Below, one piece after another: positions 1 to 10,539 of a DNA stretch of 64,000 nucleotides. Source of the DNA: Lunularia cruciata (lineage: Eukaryota > Streptophyta > Marchantiopsida > Lunulariales > Lunulariaceae); NCBI GenBank assembly GCA_948567375.1, contig OX419757.1, positions 63,922,001 through 63,986,000 on the forward strand, given 5' to 3'. A program made the position numbers and the translations under genes. Position 1 is the stretch's first letter. Each line of letters opens with the position of its first letter. The notes beneath the pieces are model-generated. The model was not told the origin of the DNA. It was given only the letters and a program-made list of their open reading frames with translations, and searched no databases.

Positions 1-1755
1 GTAAATAAGGCGAATGAAATTATTTACAGAACAGCACAGTTGAAAGTTTGCACACAAAATGCAGTCACGAAGACCACATGCAAAATACGATTTCAGACAT
101 CTGTTCTACTTCAGAAATGCAAAAAGTGTGAGCTTCAGAAAATTGCATAGCCAACTTAAGTTTAACGTGACGATGATGCAACTGAGTAACAAATATAGTT
201 TGGGATCATTATCTGTTGTAGATCCGTGGAGCTCGTGCAGCAGATGCTACGCCTTAATATACAGAAATTTTCAAATAGGAAGCAAAGCCCCTATTGAGAT
301 ACGTATACTTTAAACCCAATGTAAATAGACATTACAAGTGACGTGAAATGCTTTCCCGACATATAGACACCCTTTAACGATTTGTATTTTGCTATGTATG
401 GTTTATTACTACCCATTCTGTCATGATGAGAAAGCTCGTAATGATTTTCTTGCATGAAAAGAGTGTAGTGGAATCCTTTGAGCTGTTAAGTGTTGTTTCC
501 ACCATTCAGAGTATCTCTCTACCTTTCTTTTTCTTTTGTTTTACCTCGAATCACATATGCTTTTGTAACTTTCTGCAGGATTTGAATCATATCATTCAAA
601 ATGAAGGAGAGGCATAAAAGACATCCGGCATGCATGAGGACCGACAAAGAGAAGCTCAAATTTCAAAGTAGAGAGGAAAATCTACTGTTGATAAGTGCTT
701 ATCTACTTTTGGCATCCCCTGCCTTGTCTTTTCAATCATAGTTTTTTACACTAGTAACTTCAAAGATCAAATAGATCTACTTGACATCGCCAAAAGTTTG
801 TTCGATTGTTTCTCTTGTGTTTTTGTTCAGTCGCCAGATATTTACCTAGGAAACCAACTGAGGAATTTCTCAATGAACTGTAAGGACTGTTACCACCGTT
901 GAAACTCTATAAATTTGATATTCGATCAACTCTATAACGTTCTCTCGTGCTTTTTGTTTCTCTACCGAGAAGTCATTCACGTCGTGGATCGGTAACACGT
1001 TATGTTGGAGCGAGGAAAGCATATTCACGGAAGAGGTGGTATTACTTCATGCAATCCATATCAATTCGATTTGACACAATGGTCCATGTTTTTCATCATA
1101 GAAGCTGCACCAAACTCCACTGCGTAGAGAAATGTTATTAAGTGCTAGTAAGTGTGCCAGCTATCGCTATCATATTCTATCTTATGTAAAAAGAAATCCT
1201 ACATCGATATTCAGCGATCATAATTCTTGGGGCTCAGCTTCGTTTTACCCCCACTTATTGTACGGCCTGATGGCTGTCTTCCCATTCTCCTTTTGTATGA
1301 TGTCACGAATCCGATTATAGTTCAATGGTAGTAAGACTGGAATGAAATCTCAAGGTTATGATGGGCTAATTTAGGGACTTTCTTGCCTTTTCACAGATTG
1401 TTTCCTCATTTGATTCTTGCATGATATAGTCTCGAAATAATATTTAAACAGTCATTGTCTCTGACTTCGCACCATGTTCTTTACCCGAAGTCTTCAGTAT
1501 TCGCTCCCAAAAATAGCACATGCAGCTTCCGACTTACAGGGCATTTCAAGTTATGATTGTCCTCACCTCGACTTAAGATTATCACATTCGTTTGTTCAGT
1601 CCACAAATATCACCTCACTCAACGAGATACTCCCGATCGTCTCTCGATCTGGATCGTTCTTCAAAGAAAGTTGTTTCTGCTTATGGAAAGTTTATGATTA
1701 TGTGTCTTGAAGTACCATGTACTTTGAAATATATACTCAAATACCATGGACTTCC
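1..1755. other. Non-coding stretch, no gene recognised
   Basis: Only short ORFs (at most 84 codons) with no recognisable domain, no consistent frame and no splice-linked homology that I can see. Base composition is mixed, with several CpG-containing stretches (around 960-1010 and 1620-1650), unlike the CpG-poor element bodies further on. It reads as unique intergenic DNA or a very old unrecognisable element. I see no RNA gene here; a tRNA-like run near 1318 was rejected. Confidence 0.5.
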
Positions 1756-1767
1756 GATCTCATTATA

Positions 1768-1850
1768 GAGAAAAAACGACCGCGAAAGATAACTAGAATG
1801 ATGGGAAGACCCCATCAAGCCGTACAAGGATAAGACATCAAGAGGTAAAA
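1768..1850 (-). mobile_element. 83-bp 3'-end fragment of the R2-like non-LTR family, with 12-bp TSD
   Basis: The reverse complement carries the family's 3' signature: the hairpin-forming GATGGGGTCTTCCCATC, a ...CGTACGGCTTG-type segment, and a decayed version of the terminal CTACGCGGTCGCC. The fragment is flanked by a perfect 12-bp direct repeat GATCTCATTATA at 1756-1767 and 1851-1862, so this is a separate, heavily 5'-truncated insertion and not a deletion remnant. It contains no coding sequence apart from 3' UTR. Confidence 0.88.
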
Positions 1851-1862
1851 GATCTCATTATA

Positions 1863-2904
1863 AACCTCTCGACTTGGAATAGTACCAAGCAAAACAAATC
1901 ATGTAGATTTTAGTGTGATTGAAACTTACACCTTCCTAATCATAGCGGATCATACCATGGCCATAGAAGAGAAAAGGTGTAAGATTTCTGCTTCCAGACA
2001 ATATCGGTTGATAATATTTGAGCACTCAATGTGATGTTCTTCTATATATCGCGACTTTCTCTTTCTTTGTCTATGATATGTTTATCGATAAAAGCTCCAA
2101 ACTAATTCTTCACACAGCAATAGAATGAGAAAGCTCTTTAGTGCGTTTAGAGCTTGCTCTAACGATTCGGTAGGAGTATCGTTCACAGCATTATATACTC
2201 GCTAATATGATGGTATATTCTTAATATTTGGAGTGTTAATAAAATCTACGAGTTTAAGCACACAAAAAAGGAGTTCATGCTTCCTGGGTATTATCTTTTG
2301 CGTTATTTGCGTGCAGTGTATGATTGAACAGGAGATAAAAACTGTATACAGTTGTACTCATTGCAGATATATAAGTGAATGTCAAGTCACTATCACATGA
2401 ATCAACCTCCACTTGAAGCTTGAAATGTATTTATCTGCTTTACAAAGTCAGCAAGACGCATTTGCTGTTCTCAAACTCACTGAACAGATTCGATGAATGA
2501 TGAAGGCCGAATCCCGTGTGATAAAGTAAACTCGAGCAAATGAGTATCACTAATTCATGACCTGCCTGTATTCGCATATGTACAGTACGGATAAATGACT
2601 ACAAAATGACTTGATTTATGCATCATCATTCAGACTAAAGTGATTTGATGATGATTTGTCACAATAAATTTTAAATATTTGAGCAAAGCTAGCTTCGAAA
2701 CAATGGATCTAATGTACTGGTGCAAAACATAGCGACAATTTGCGGCCCTAGATTGTAGTTAACACCGTTATAACTTGTTTTAAGTTCAAGCAGTGGTACC
2801 AATCTTTGGACTTGTAGCGAGTAGAATTCTGAGGGAATTGTGAGGGGAGACAATTACAAAGATCTATTCCACGAAGTATTCCATTCCCGAAAAAGAGTCA
2901 AAAG
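1863..2904. other. Non-coding stretch between element copies
   Basis: AT-rich, no ORF above 60 codons, no recognisable repeat or RNA. It separates the short tail fragment from the 3' end of the first long non-LTR copy. Confidence 0.5.
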
Positions 2905-3045
2905 GCGACCGCGTAGGAAAAACGAAGGATGGGAAGACCCCATCAAGCCTTACAAAGGAGAGACAAAAAAGGTAACATGGGGCTAAGCCCCAATAGAGTC
3001 TATATAAGAAATCTGCCCTACCGCACCTAAGATATCCGAGCTATG
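2905..3045 (-). other. Structured 3' tail of the non-LTR family (reference copy)
   Basis: Read on the minus strand the tail contains two stem-loops. The first is GGGGC-TTA-GCCCC, whose loop/stem junction includes the ORF stop codon TAG. The second is GATGGG-GTCTT-CCCATC. They are followed by a T-rich spacer and the terminal block CCTACGCGGTCGCC plus a short T run. There is no poly(A). The same tail is found at 1768, 7010, about 9985, 14235, 37076, 39541, 39730, 42765, 56453 and 61124. It probably serves as the RNA feature recognised by the element's RT, as 3' UTR structures do in R2-type and CR1/L2-type elements; that role is an inference. Confidence 0.8.
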
Positions 3046-3830
3046 CAAGTCGTACTGTCTACACACAACTGGAGCATCCAAATAAACATCACTTAAAGTG
3101 ATTGCTCGCCTATAGATTGCACCAGCCACTGCCCTCTGTAGAGTAATGGACACACGTTGTCTAAAATATGCTACAAAGTATGAAAGTGAGAGTGGTACCT
3201 TGACGCCTAACATGATAAGCTCTCGCGCACTCCCTGACAAAAATGTCAAATGTTGTGTCCATCGCTCTATATAACTCCAAGGCTAGAGGAACAAAGAGAT
3301 GACCTTGCTGCATGCCCCTATACTTGGAGACCTTGCGACCTGCTGCTGCACTCGCCGCCCATCCAGGGGGATGGGTAATCACTCCCTCCAAAACTGTATC
3401 TTGTGTAGGGTCCATCACCACAACATCCGCTATTGTCACCTGATCATCTTGGACCAAGTATAAGTCTGCCTTGACACGTGTCATCTGCAAAGCATACGAA
3501 CGCTCACTCCAAGCCAAGTATCCACTCTCTCGTGCCATAGCAAACACTATGTCCCTAATGGCATCATGGGTAGCTATCCTCTGTCCTCCAAAAGGGCATC
3601 ATGTCATCTGGACCGCTGCTGCATCTAGTGTAGAACCACACTCATAAGTGAGTAATGAAGATGCAGATGGGTGTACCAAACCTAGGCAAAACCTCATTGC
3701 TATAGAGCAAGTAGCTGGTGCGAGTCGGAATGTCCTAATGCATGGTTGAGCTAGGATCCAAGAGCCTACACCCTTGCCAGAGCAAGAGCAAGAATGTGCT
3801 CTAGTAGCCTGAGGAATGGACGATTTGACT
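2983..3830 (-). pseudogene. C-terminal Cys-motif and restriction-like endonuclease-like domain of non-LTR copy 1
   Basis: Read on the minus strand, a frame from about 3830 gives a Cys-containing segment (YECGSTLDAAA..., then CPFGGQRIATHDAIRD). It continues after one in-frame TGA near 3605 into the 128-codon block at 3161-3547. That block has a KADLYL...IADVVVMDP...KVSKYRGM...FVPLALELY layout, which resembles the PD-(D/E)XK-like endonuclease of R2-type elements (Asp, Asp, Lys and an FVPLA(L/V)E strand). After a frameshift the end of the protein continues in the frame of 2983-3249, ending ...GQISYIDSIGA and stop. Copy 2 repeats the same block around 9600-9860. The endonuclease assignment is inferred from layout; the homology between copies is directly visible. 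Confidence 0.65.
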
Positions 3831-3976
3831 AAGAGAGAATGTAACGTATGCTCACACTATCGCTCCATCAAGGAAGACCGTAAACCTCTAGTGCAATCTG
3901 ACGATAATGAAGCCAAAGGTGGAAAATCCTCTCGTGCTTGAGGGCATAGACTATCTCTCATCTGCCGCAATAACAC

Positions 3977-5330
3977 CTAGAGAGAATAGGATCCTCCCTC
4001 CACCTTTGTCACGTAAGTCTCCAAAACCGGCCTCTCAACAACCACAAAATGGGAGGAAAGTAGGGGTGCCGAGAGAGCCCAACTACCCAAAAATGCTATA
4101 AGTGTTGTCTCCTCCATAGAAAGCAAGCCAACCCCACCACATGAGATTGGCAGAGCCGTATGTCTATGTGCCAAATCCCCTGTCACACACTCAAATGTCC
4201 TTGATCCAATAATATCACCAAAGACTCCCATAATCCTCCTATTAAATGCTCCCAAACGTGATAGGAAGGACGGTGAGGGGGGAACTGTAAGGATGAGGTA
4301 GGATGGTCGACAAGCAATACTGGAAGAGAGTATACCAAATGCCACCTGCGGATCTCCTAATAATGGAAAGTCATCCACATGGAGAACATCCTCTGCAAGG
4401 GTAGTGTTTAGGAAGCGTGTGACAAAATCCTCCGATCCTACCGGCACTCCAAGAACACAAAGTCCATCTGTGGATGTGAGACACCCCTTTGGAAGCTCAA
4501 GGTAGGGAGGGATACCTAAAGGGGACCATGCCCTACACTTTGACACCTTGACTGTCAAGCCTACTAGATGTAGCTCGGTAGTCAAGTAGTCAAAGGCCTG
4601 CGTATCCTGATCTATAGAGGCTACGATGTGTGTATCATCTGCCAAGGAGTGAAATACACAACCTGGCATGGCCAAAGTAGTAGATAGGAGAGCTCTAAAG
4701 TGAGCCATGGCAAATAAGGGCTCCCCCAAAGGATCTCCCTGATGTGTACAAACAGTTGACTCCAAGACGGTGACTCCCTCTTGTGAAGCACCATGCGGGT
4801 AGTAAAGGGAAGCAAGAGAGCCGTAAAAAGACCGCACAAAAGGAATGACACTCGCCAAGGATCCACCAGCCTCCCTAAGCTCTCTAAAGATGGATGCCCG
4901 TGAGATGCTATTAAAAGTGTTCTCAACATCCACTTGTAGGACGACCCACTCCGGATGGATATCTAGGAGTGCTCTAATGCCTAGAGATATAGCCTCACAT
5001 CCACCAGTATAGCTACTCCAAACTGATGTGGACTAAGGTGTTATCGAAAGTGAGAACGATGTTGAAGGACAATGGTATGACTAATCAATCACAAAAAGAT
5101 CTCTCCATGCCTCCCATGACCTTCTCCGTAATGAGAAGTAGACTAGCACCTAACACCCAACTAATAAACATAGGGATATCTATTTTCGCTACTGCTGCAG
5201 TCACTTGAAACAACTCGATAAAACCATTAGAAATATCATTTGCTTGGAAGCAATCTCTAAAGTGTTCATAAACCATCACTGACAAGCCTCCTGAGAAAAG
5301 GCGAGGGGCAATGCACCATGTTCCACGACT
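3977..5330 (-). pseudogene. Reverse transcriptase domain of non-LTR copy 1 (broken)
   Basis: The longest open part (3977-4933, 318 codons) shows RT motifs in order. Motif A is DVENTFNS near residues 2-8, motif B is QGDPLGEPLFA near residues 65-75, and the catalytic box is LADDTH near residues 97-102. Thumb-like sequence with GVGLLSMEE follows towards the end. In-frame sequence continues upstream (ALLDIHPEWVVLQ) until a 1-base deletion near 5010. The segment up to 5285 (LGASLLLITEK) then matches the region before RT motif 1 in copies 2 and 3. There is no genuine start codon: the first Met is internal because the copy is 5'-truncated. Enzymes of this type copy element RNA at a nicked target. 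With both catalytic Asp residues present but the frame broken, this copy is dead. Among RTs it resembles the non-LTR type, not Ty1/Ty3. Confidence 0.9.
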
Positions 5331-5339
5331 AGAAGGTTT

Positions 5340-6165
5340 GAAAAATTTGCGTTGTATTCCGTCTTTTCACATGGAATGAAGGACAGCGGAAAGAGGGATC
5401 TATTACAGAGCGCTGCGCCGTTTTGCGTTTTGGGCTATCTGCGATTGTAAATTCTTCTCGAGAGACGGAGAAATCTCGTTCACCAAATTCCCTCCCTGTC
5501 ATCATTTTCAGGATTCCTCCCGCCCGCACATGACATGAACTCATGATCATGAAATGATCATGACGACCCGTTCTGTGGTCGCGACAGGCTGCACAGATTT
5601 GTTACAAGTATCCGTCCATGGACGTTGCGGGGGACCATTTCGCGCTCACCGACACTTTTACCTCTATGTACCTGTATTTCATTTTGAAGTCGTTACCTCG
5701 GGAGTCATGGCTTCGTCGAGGTTAGAACGTGAAATCATACACATTACGAACTATAATCGTCTCATCTTAAACATCATGATCACGTTGGTTTGTAGCATCA
5801 TAGAATCTATTGCATCATATTCCCTATTAGAACCTGTAGCCCAAGTTAGTTCTCTCTATGATGTTTAGTGAACCTCATATAGTTATCGTACTGGCATGAT
5901 CGTGTGCAAGTGTAGTCATTCCATGATGCGGAGAGTTTTGACTTTGCTAATTGAAGGCGCCTTGAGCTTGAAATGGTCATCGCAATCTGGTGAGCTAACC
6001 GCGTAAACATCGAGGCAGGGATTCACCATAACGTTTTAGATGTACCTACCAAGACTACTCTCTATGCCAACCGTAAACTGCACAGATCATGATGGACGTC
6101 TCATAAGGCAAATACAAGAAAACCAGCAAAATCCAAAATCGGAGTTTCAATACACATACAACCCA
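5340..6165. other. Non-coding, GC-richer stretch, no gene recognised
   Basis: CpG-containing unique sequence next to the 5' truncation of copy 1. It contains a 104-codon ORF (5554-5868, plus) with no domain I recognise and a small palindromic run TCATGATCAT-GAA-ATGATCATGA at 5541-5563. I do not call a gene. Confidence 0.45.
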
Positions 6166-6167
6166 AA

Positions 6168-6640
6168 AAATTTCTAAAGTATTATAAATTTATTATTGCC
6201 TCAAATTTCTGATAGGTTACACACCAATAATCCCTCTGAGAAGTTGACCACAAAATCAAGTCTAAGCCTAGTTAATTATCAACGGAAAGCGGAAATCTCG
6301 TTTAGTTTTATCGGAATTAAGTAGACAAATCAGTCCATCAACTAGGAGAGGCAATACACCACCACCTAGAGAATGAAGAAAGAACTCAATCAATCCATCT
6401 TTACTATATCTGAACAAAGGCAAATTTCCCCTAAGTGAGTCAAATTATGCCCTCAGGCTCCACTCGTGGGGTGTCCTTCCGTCGATTCCTTTCTAGCCTG
6501 GTTACCATACTCCCGATCCAAAATTTTGATTTCATGAGATGTGGGCGTTGCAATCGTATTAAAATCCGGGGATCCCTAGTAGACTTCGTTTATTTCTGGT
6601 GAGACTAGAACGGGACGAGTATATACTATGAGTCTACTAT
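6168..6640 (-). pseudogene. Decayed fragment of nuclear 18S (small-subunit) rRNA
   Basis: The plus strand reads as the reverse complement of the central-to-3' part of eukaryotic 18S rRNA. Recognisable stretches are TTATTGCCTCAAA (6192-6204), a CACCACCACCTAGAGAATGAAGAAAGA-like run near 6357-6383, GAGTCAAATTATGCC...CAGGCTCCACTC, CTTCCGTCGATTCCTTT (the region of the universal primer near position 1100), ACCATACTCCCGATCC, and CGTTTAT...GAGACTAG.ACGG near 6590-6620. Many substitutions and small indels relative to a functional plant 18S show it is a relic. I see no 5.8S, 25S or spacer sequence next to it. Its sequence type fits a eukaryotic cytosolic rRNA, not organellar 16S. The outer limits are approximate. 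Confidence 0.85.
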
Positions 6641-6995
6641 TTCGCTAGTTTAGTGACTATTGGGTACGAGATCTAGTTACAATTCTCACTGAATGACTTG
6701 GTTCCCCAAAGCATGACTGGACTATGTGTGATGGATTTAAGCAGTTTATAACATGTGTTGAAAGGTGTGTATGATCTTTTCAAACTTCATCTTGAGCAAT
6801 TCTTAGTAAGCGCTAGTTATCAACTCCGTCCTTGCTTTTCGTAAACGCATTTGATGGCAGCAATACTAATCGGTTCACGAACTGACATTGTGAAAAGTTC
6901 TTTAAACTTTATCATCTATCATTTTGAGGAAGCAGAACTTGTAAAAAGATTGCCAAAAATAAACCTATGAAAAGATCATTGAACACATAATCAAA
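6640..6995. other. Short non-coding interval
   Basis: AT-rich sequence between the 18S relic and a short non-LTR tail. No ORF, repeat or RNA recognised. Confidence 0.4.
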
Positions 6996-7009
6996 TATTT
7001 ACACATATC

Positions 7010-7100
7010 TAGAAAGCGACCGCCATGTGTGATAACAAGAAGGATGGGAAGACCACACAGAACTGAAGACATAGGGGTAAAATGGGATAAACCCCAATAG
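7010..7100 (-). mobile_element. About 91-bp 3'-end fragment of the non-LTR family, with near-perfect TSD
   Basis: The minus strand carries a mutated tail with the hairpin region GGGGTTTATCCC and the GCGGTCGC end. Flanking direct repeats TATTTACACATATC (6996-7009) and TATTTATACATATC (7101-7114) agree at 13 of 14 positions and abut the element ends. Confidence 0.82.
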
Positions 7101-7374
7101 TATTTATACATATCAGGATTCTTGTTCAAAAGTGCAGTCATCTGCCACATTCCACATTCTTTGACTAGTCCGGTTCGGGCCCTTCTCTAATGCCCATTCA
7201 AATTTTCCATCCTTAACAGGCTAGTGAGAATTGCAAGCATTTGATAATTAAAGTCAAGTTGGGTTCAACATAAGTGATCATCCCAATCAAGTTGCGGGAG
7301 TAGCTAGCATCTCAAACAGGTTATATTTTGGTGTTATTTGATACAGTTTTACTTGTCAACACCTATTTCATAAA

Positions 7375-9870
7375 TTTCCCCGTATACTCCATGATGAGGC
7401 TAGACAAGCTTTTTGCTTACCACTTGACCAAGTTGCTTATGATTCCATAGATGAGTTAACAGGGTTCTTATTCCTCTTACTCCCATGATATTTTCTTCAC
7501 TACACTAGAGGAATGCATCTAGGACAAAGAGAGGTGGCTACTAGACTTTGTAGATTTTTAGCAGAGGTTGGACTACCCTACAAGAGGAGTCTATACAAGC
7601 TGAATATCAAAGGAAACAAGTTTAGCCGTATGATATTACATGTTCCATTGGATTACAATGGTGTAGGATATTGGATCAGGCAAGAGAGTATAGTAGAGCA
7701 ACGCAAGCAATACACACTTTGTCTATGGCTTGCCCCATTGATGAGACTATCTCTTCCTTATGCTTGCTACATCCTATTGCAGGAGAGAGAGTACCACTAG
7801 AGATCTTAGATTATTAGCTCAAGCAGCTTTTCTATCTTGATAGGATCCCTTTCTTGCACAAGCACTATGCACCACTCCATACCTCTCATCATGACATTTG
7901 TTAGGGATGGTATATGAGCATCTTAGAGATTACTTTTAGCCAGATGATCCCTCTAGTGGTTTTACCAAGCTATTTCAGTTGGCTACAATAGTAGCAAGTG
8001 GAGAGATTCCAATATCAATTAGTCGGGTGTTAGGTGCTAGTCAACTTCTTGTGATGAAGAAAGGCATGCGAGGCATTAGACTGATTGCTATTGGGGGGGG
8101 GGGGGGTCTTTTATGGCTTGTTAGCCATGCAATTATCCTTCAACATTTTTCTCACCTCTTATAGCACCTTAGTCCACATCAATTTGGAGTTGCTACATTT
8201 GGAGGTTGTGAGGCTATATCTTTAGGTATTAGAGCACTCCTAGATATCTACCCCAACTTGGTTGTTCTACATGTGGATATTGAAAAAAAATTTGATAACA
8301 TCTCATGTCCATCCATCTTTAGAGAGCTTAGGGAGGCCCATGGATCCTTTGCAAGTTTTATTGCTTTTGTATGGTCTTTCTACTGCTCTCTTTTTCCTCT
8401 CTTTATTACCACCATGGCTTCTCACAAGGGAGAGTCATTGACACAAGTTGGTCATTGCTACATGATGGATAGATCATTTAGGAGGGATCTTTATTTGCCA
8501 TGGATCACTTTAGAGCACTCTTATCTACTACTTGGCCATGCCAAGTTGTGTTTTTCCTTCCTTAGTACATGATACACATATTGTGGGCCTTATAGATCAA
8601 ATTAGGCAAGCCTTTGACCACTTGACTACCGACCTTTACCTTGTAGGCTTGAGGGTTAAGCTACCAAAGTGTAGACCATGGTCTCCTTTAGTTATTCCTC
8701 TTCACCTCTAGCTTCCAAAGGGTTGTATCACATCTATATATGGCCTACATATTCTTGGAGTGCAAGTAGGATCGAAGGATTTTGTCATATGTTGTTTACA
8801 TGCAGCACTTGCAAAAGGATATTCTTCACGTGGATGACCTCTCCTACTAAGAGATCCGCAAGTGGCATTTGGTATACTCTTTGTTAGTATTGCCCATAGA
8901 CCAAACTACCTTCTTTGCAAGGTTCCCACTTCTATGACATTCTTATCACATTTGAGAGCATTTTATAGGAGGATTATTGTTGTCGGGTGGGCCTACTATG
9001 TATAGATGAGATGGCACCTATAGCATTTTTGGGTACTTGGGCTTTCTTGGCACCTCTACTTTCCTCTTGTCTTGTGATTGTTGATAGGCTAAACTTCAAG
9101 ATGTATGTAACCAAGGTAGAAGAGGGATCTTCGTTTTTACATGTGTTATTATGGCAAACAAGAGATATTATATCTCCATAGGCACAAGAGGACCTTCCAT
9201 CTTTTTTTTCCCCACCATCAAATTGGACCATAGGTTTGTAGTCTTCCTTGATGGAACAACAATTTTAACATACATTACATGCTCTCTCAATTGACTCATC
9301 TATTCCTTGTGCTACTAGAGCATGTCTTTGCTCTTGATCTAGCAAGGATGCAAGCTCTTGGATCCTAGCTCAATTATGCATTAGGGTATTCCAACTTGCA
9401 CAAGCTACTTTCTCTACAGCAATGAGATTTTGTCTAGGTTTGGTCCACCCATCCACATTTTCATTACTCACTTGTGGGTGTGGTTCTGCACTAGATGTAG
9501 AAGCAATCCCCATGACACAGTGTCCTTTTGGAGGATAAAAGATAGCTACTTATGATACTATTATGGATATAGAATTTGCCACGGCACAATCTTACACATG
9601 ATGTAGACTCGAAGGGAGTGATCACACATCCTCTTGGATGGGCAGCAAACGAAGTGGCAATAGGCAAGGTCTCTAGTATAGAGTATGCAACAAGACCACC
9701 TATTTGTTCCTCTAGCCTTGGAGTTATATGGAGTGATGTACATGACATTTGACACATTTGTCAAGGAGTGCATGTGTGCCTATCATTCTAGACATCAAGG
9801 ATATCACTCTCACTCTCATATTTCACAGCATATTCTAGACAACATGTGTATATTGCCCTACAAATAACAT
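7375..9870 (+). pseudogene. Non-LTR polyprotein relic: pre-RT region, RT and C-terminal domain (copy 2)
   Basis: From about 7375 a frame gives LDQVAYDSIDELTGFLFLLLP and then HLGQREVATRLCRFLAEVGLP, a conserved region before RT. Around 7980-8110 comes SRVLGASQLLVMKKGMRGIRLIAIGG, corresponding to RT motif 1. It is followed by a G run, then FGVATFGGCEAISLGIRALLDIYP and motif A DIEKKFDNIS (8273-8302). Motif B is frameshifted and stopped near 8460-8500 (EGSLFAMDHFRALL is still legible). The catalytic DDTH box reads HDTH near 8567, so its first Asp is lost. The C-terminal block QQDHLFVPLALELYGVMYMTFD at 9685 and onward matches copy 1. Many stops are present, so it is non-functional. The 3' hairpin again holds the stop codon. 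Confidence 0.85.
8093..8106 (+). repeat. Poly-G run of 14 inside the RT relic
   Basis: A G homopolymer lies immediately after the RT motif-1 codons (AIGG). Copies 1 and 3 lack such a run, so it probably grew by slippage, or the length may be an assembly or sequencing error. It shifts the frame. Confidence 0.9.
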
Positions 9871-10539
9871 TGGCTAGTGCAATCCATAGGAGAGCAATCA
9901 CACTAGGTGATGCTTCTTTGAATGCTCTAGTCTTTTGTAGACCATCTGACTTGCATAGCTCAATTATCTTAGGTGTTGTAGGTCAGATTCATCTTACCAA
10001 TCCTATTGGGGCTTAGCCCCATTTTTCTCTCTTGTCTTTAACTTGTGCAGCTTGATAGGGTCTTCCATCCTTCTTGTTTTCACAAGCAGTCTTATTTTTC
10101 CTCTTCAAATTGTCTACATCAGCATAGATTTACATATGCATGTACTCATGTACATAATAGGTATAGATTAGCTCTTGGAGTTTAGCATGTATATGTTAGA
10201 TTTTCTTGTTACATCTTCTCCAATGCCAACCATGGTGATGCTAGAGTAAAGGCCAACAAGCCCAATAATATACCTTGTAAGAAAAGGAGAAAAAGAATAC
10301 AAACACAGCAAAAGGTGCATAAAGAAAGAAAGAGTTTAAACCTAAACCCAACAAAAGAGGGAAAAAGGCATGGAGAAACCAAAGCCAAAGCACACATGGC
10401 ATAAAAGGTGCACTATATAGAAATGCAAAAACTAAAATATGCAATCTAAGTGACAAAGGTACTATAATTGCATTGTGTGATATAGATCCTCCAATGGTAT
10501 GTTTGGCAAAAGTGAGGGAGGTGTCGTTGATGAATCGGG

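Larger units (their letters stand above)
2905..5335 (-). mobile_element. Non-LTR retrotransposon copy 1, 5'-truncated, best preserved in the window
   Basis: The 3' end lies at the left (the tail ending in CGCGGTCGCC plus a few T when read on the minus strand) and the 5' truncation lies near 5335, where homology to copy 2 stops and sequence becomes CpG-rich and unrelated. Coding capacity read leftwards is the end of an N-terminal region, an RT domain, a Cys-containing linker and a restriction-endonuclease-like C-terminus. There are several disruptions: a 1-base deletion near 5010 in the segment corresponding to FGVA..GGCEA, stops after 3977 and near 3605, and a frameshift between about 3160 and 3250. 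I could not identify a convincing target duplication for this copy. Confidence 0.88.
7375..10105 (+). mobile_element. Non-LTR retrotransposon copy 2, long but heavily mutated
   Basis: The copy has the same order as copy 1 in the opposite orientation, extending further 5'. Its 3' end carries the hairpin ATTGGGGCTTAGCCCCAT near 10003-10020 and a degenerate end near 10090-10105 in place of the usual CTACGCGGTCGCC. The element is CpG-poor and T-rich, consistent with old methylation-driven decay. The 5' boundary is set where a coherent coding frame first appears; sequence just upstream may still belong to it. Confidence 0.8.

Noticed and set aside
1318-1350. tRNA-like A-box TTATAGTTCAATGGTAG
   Set aside because: The required B-box (GGTTCGAATCC-like), anticodon stem and acceptor stem are not present in the following 60 bases.
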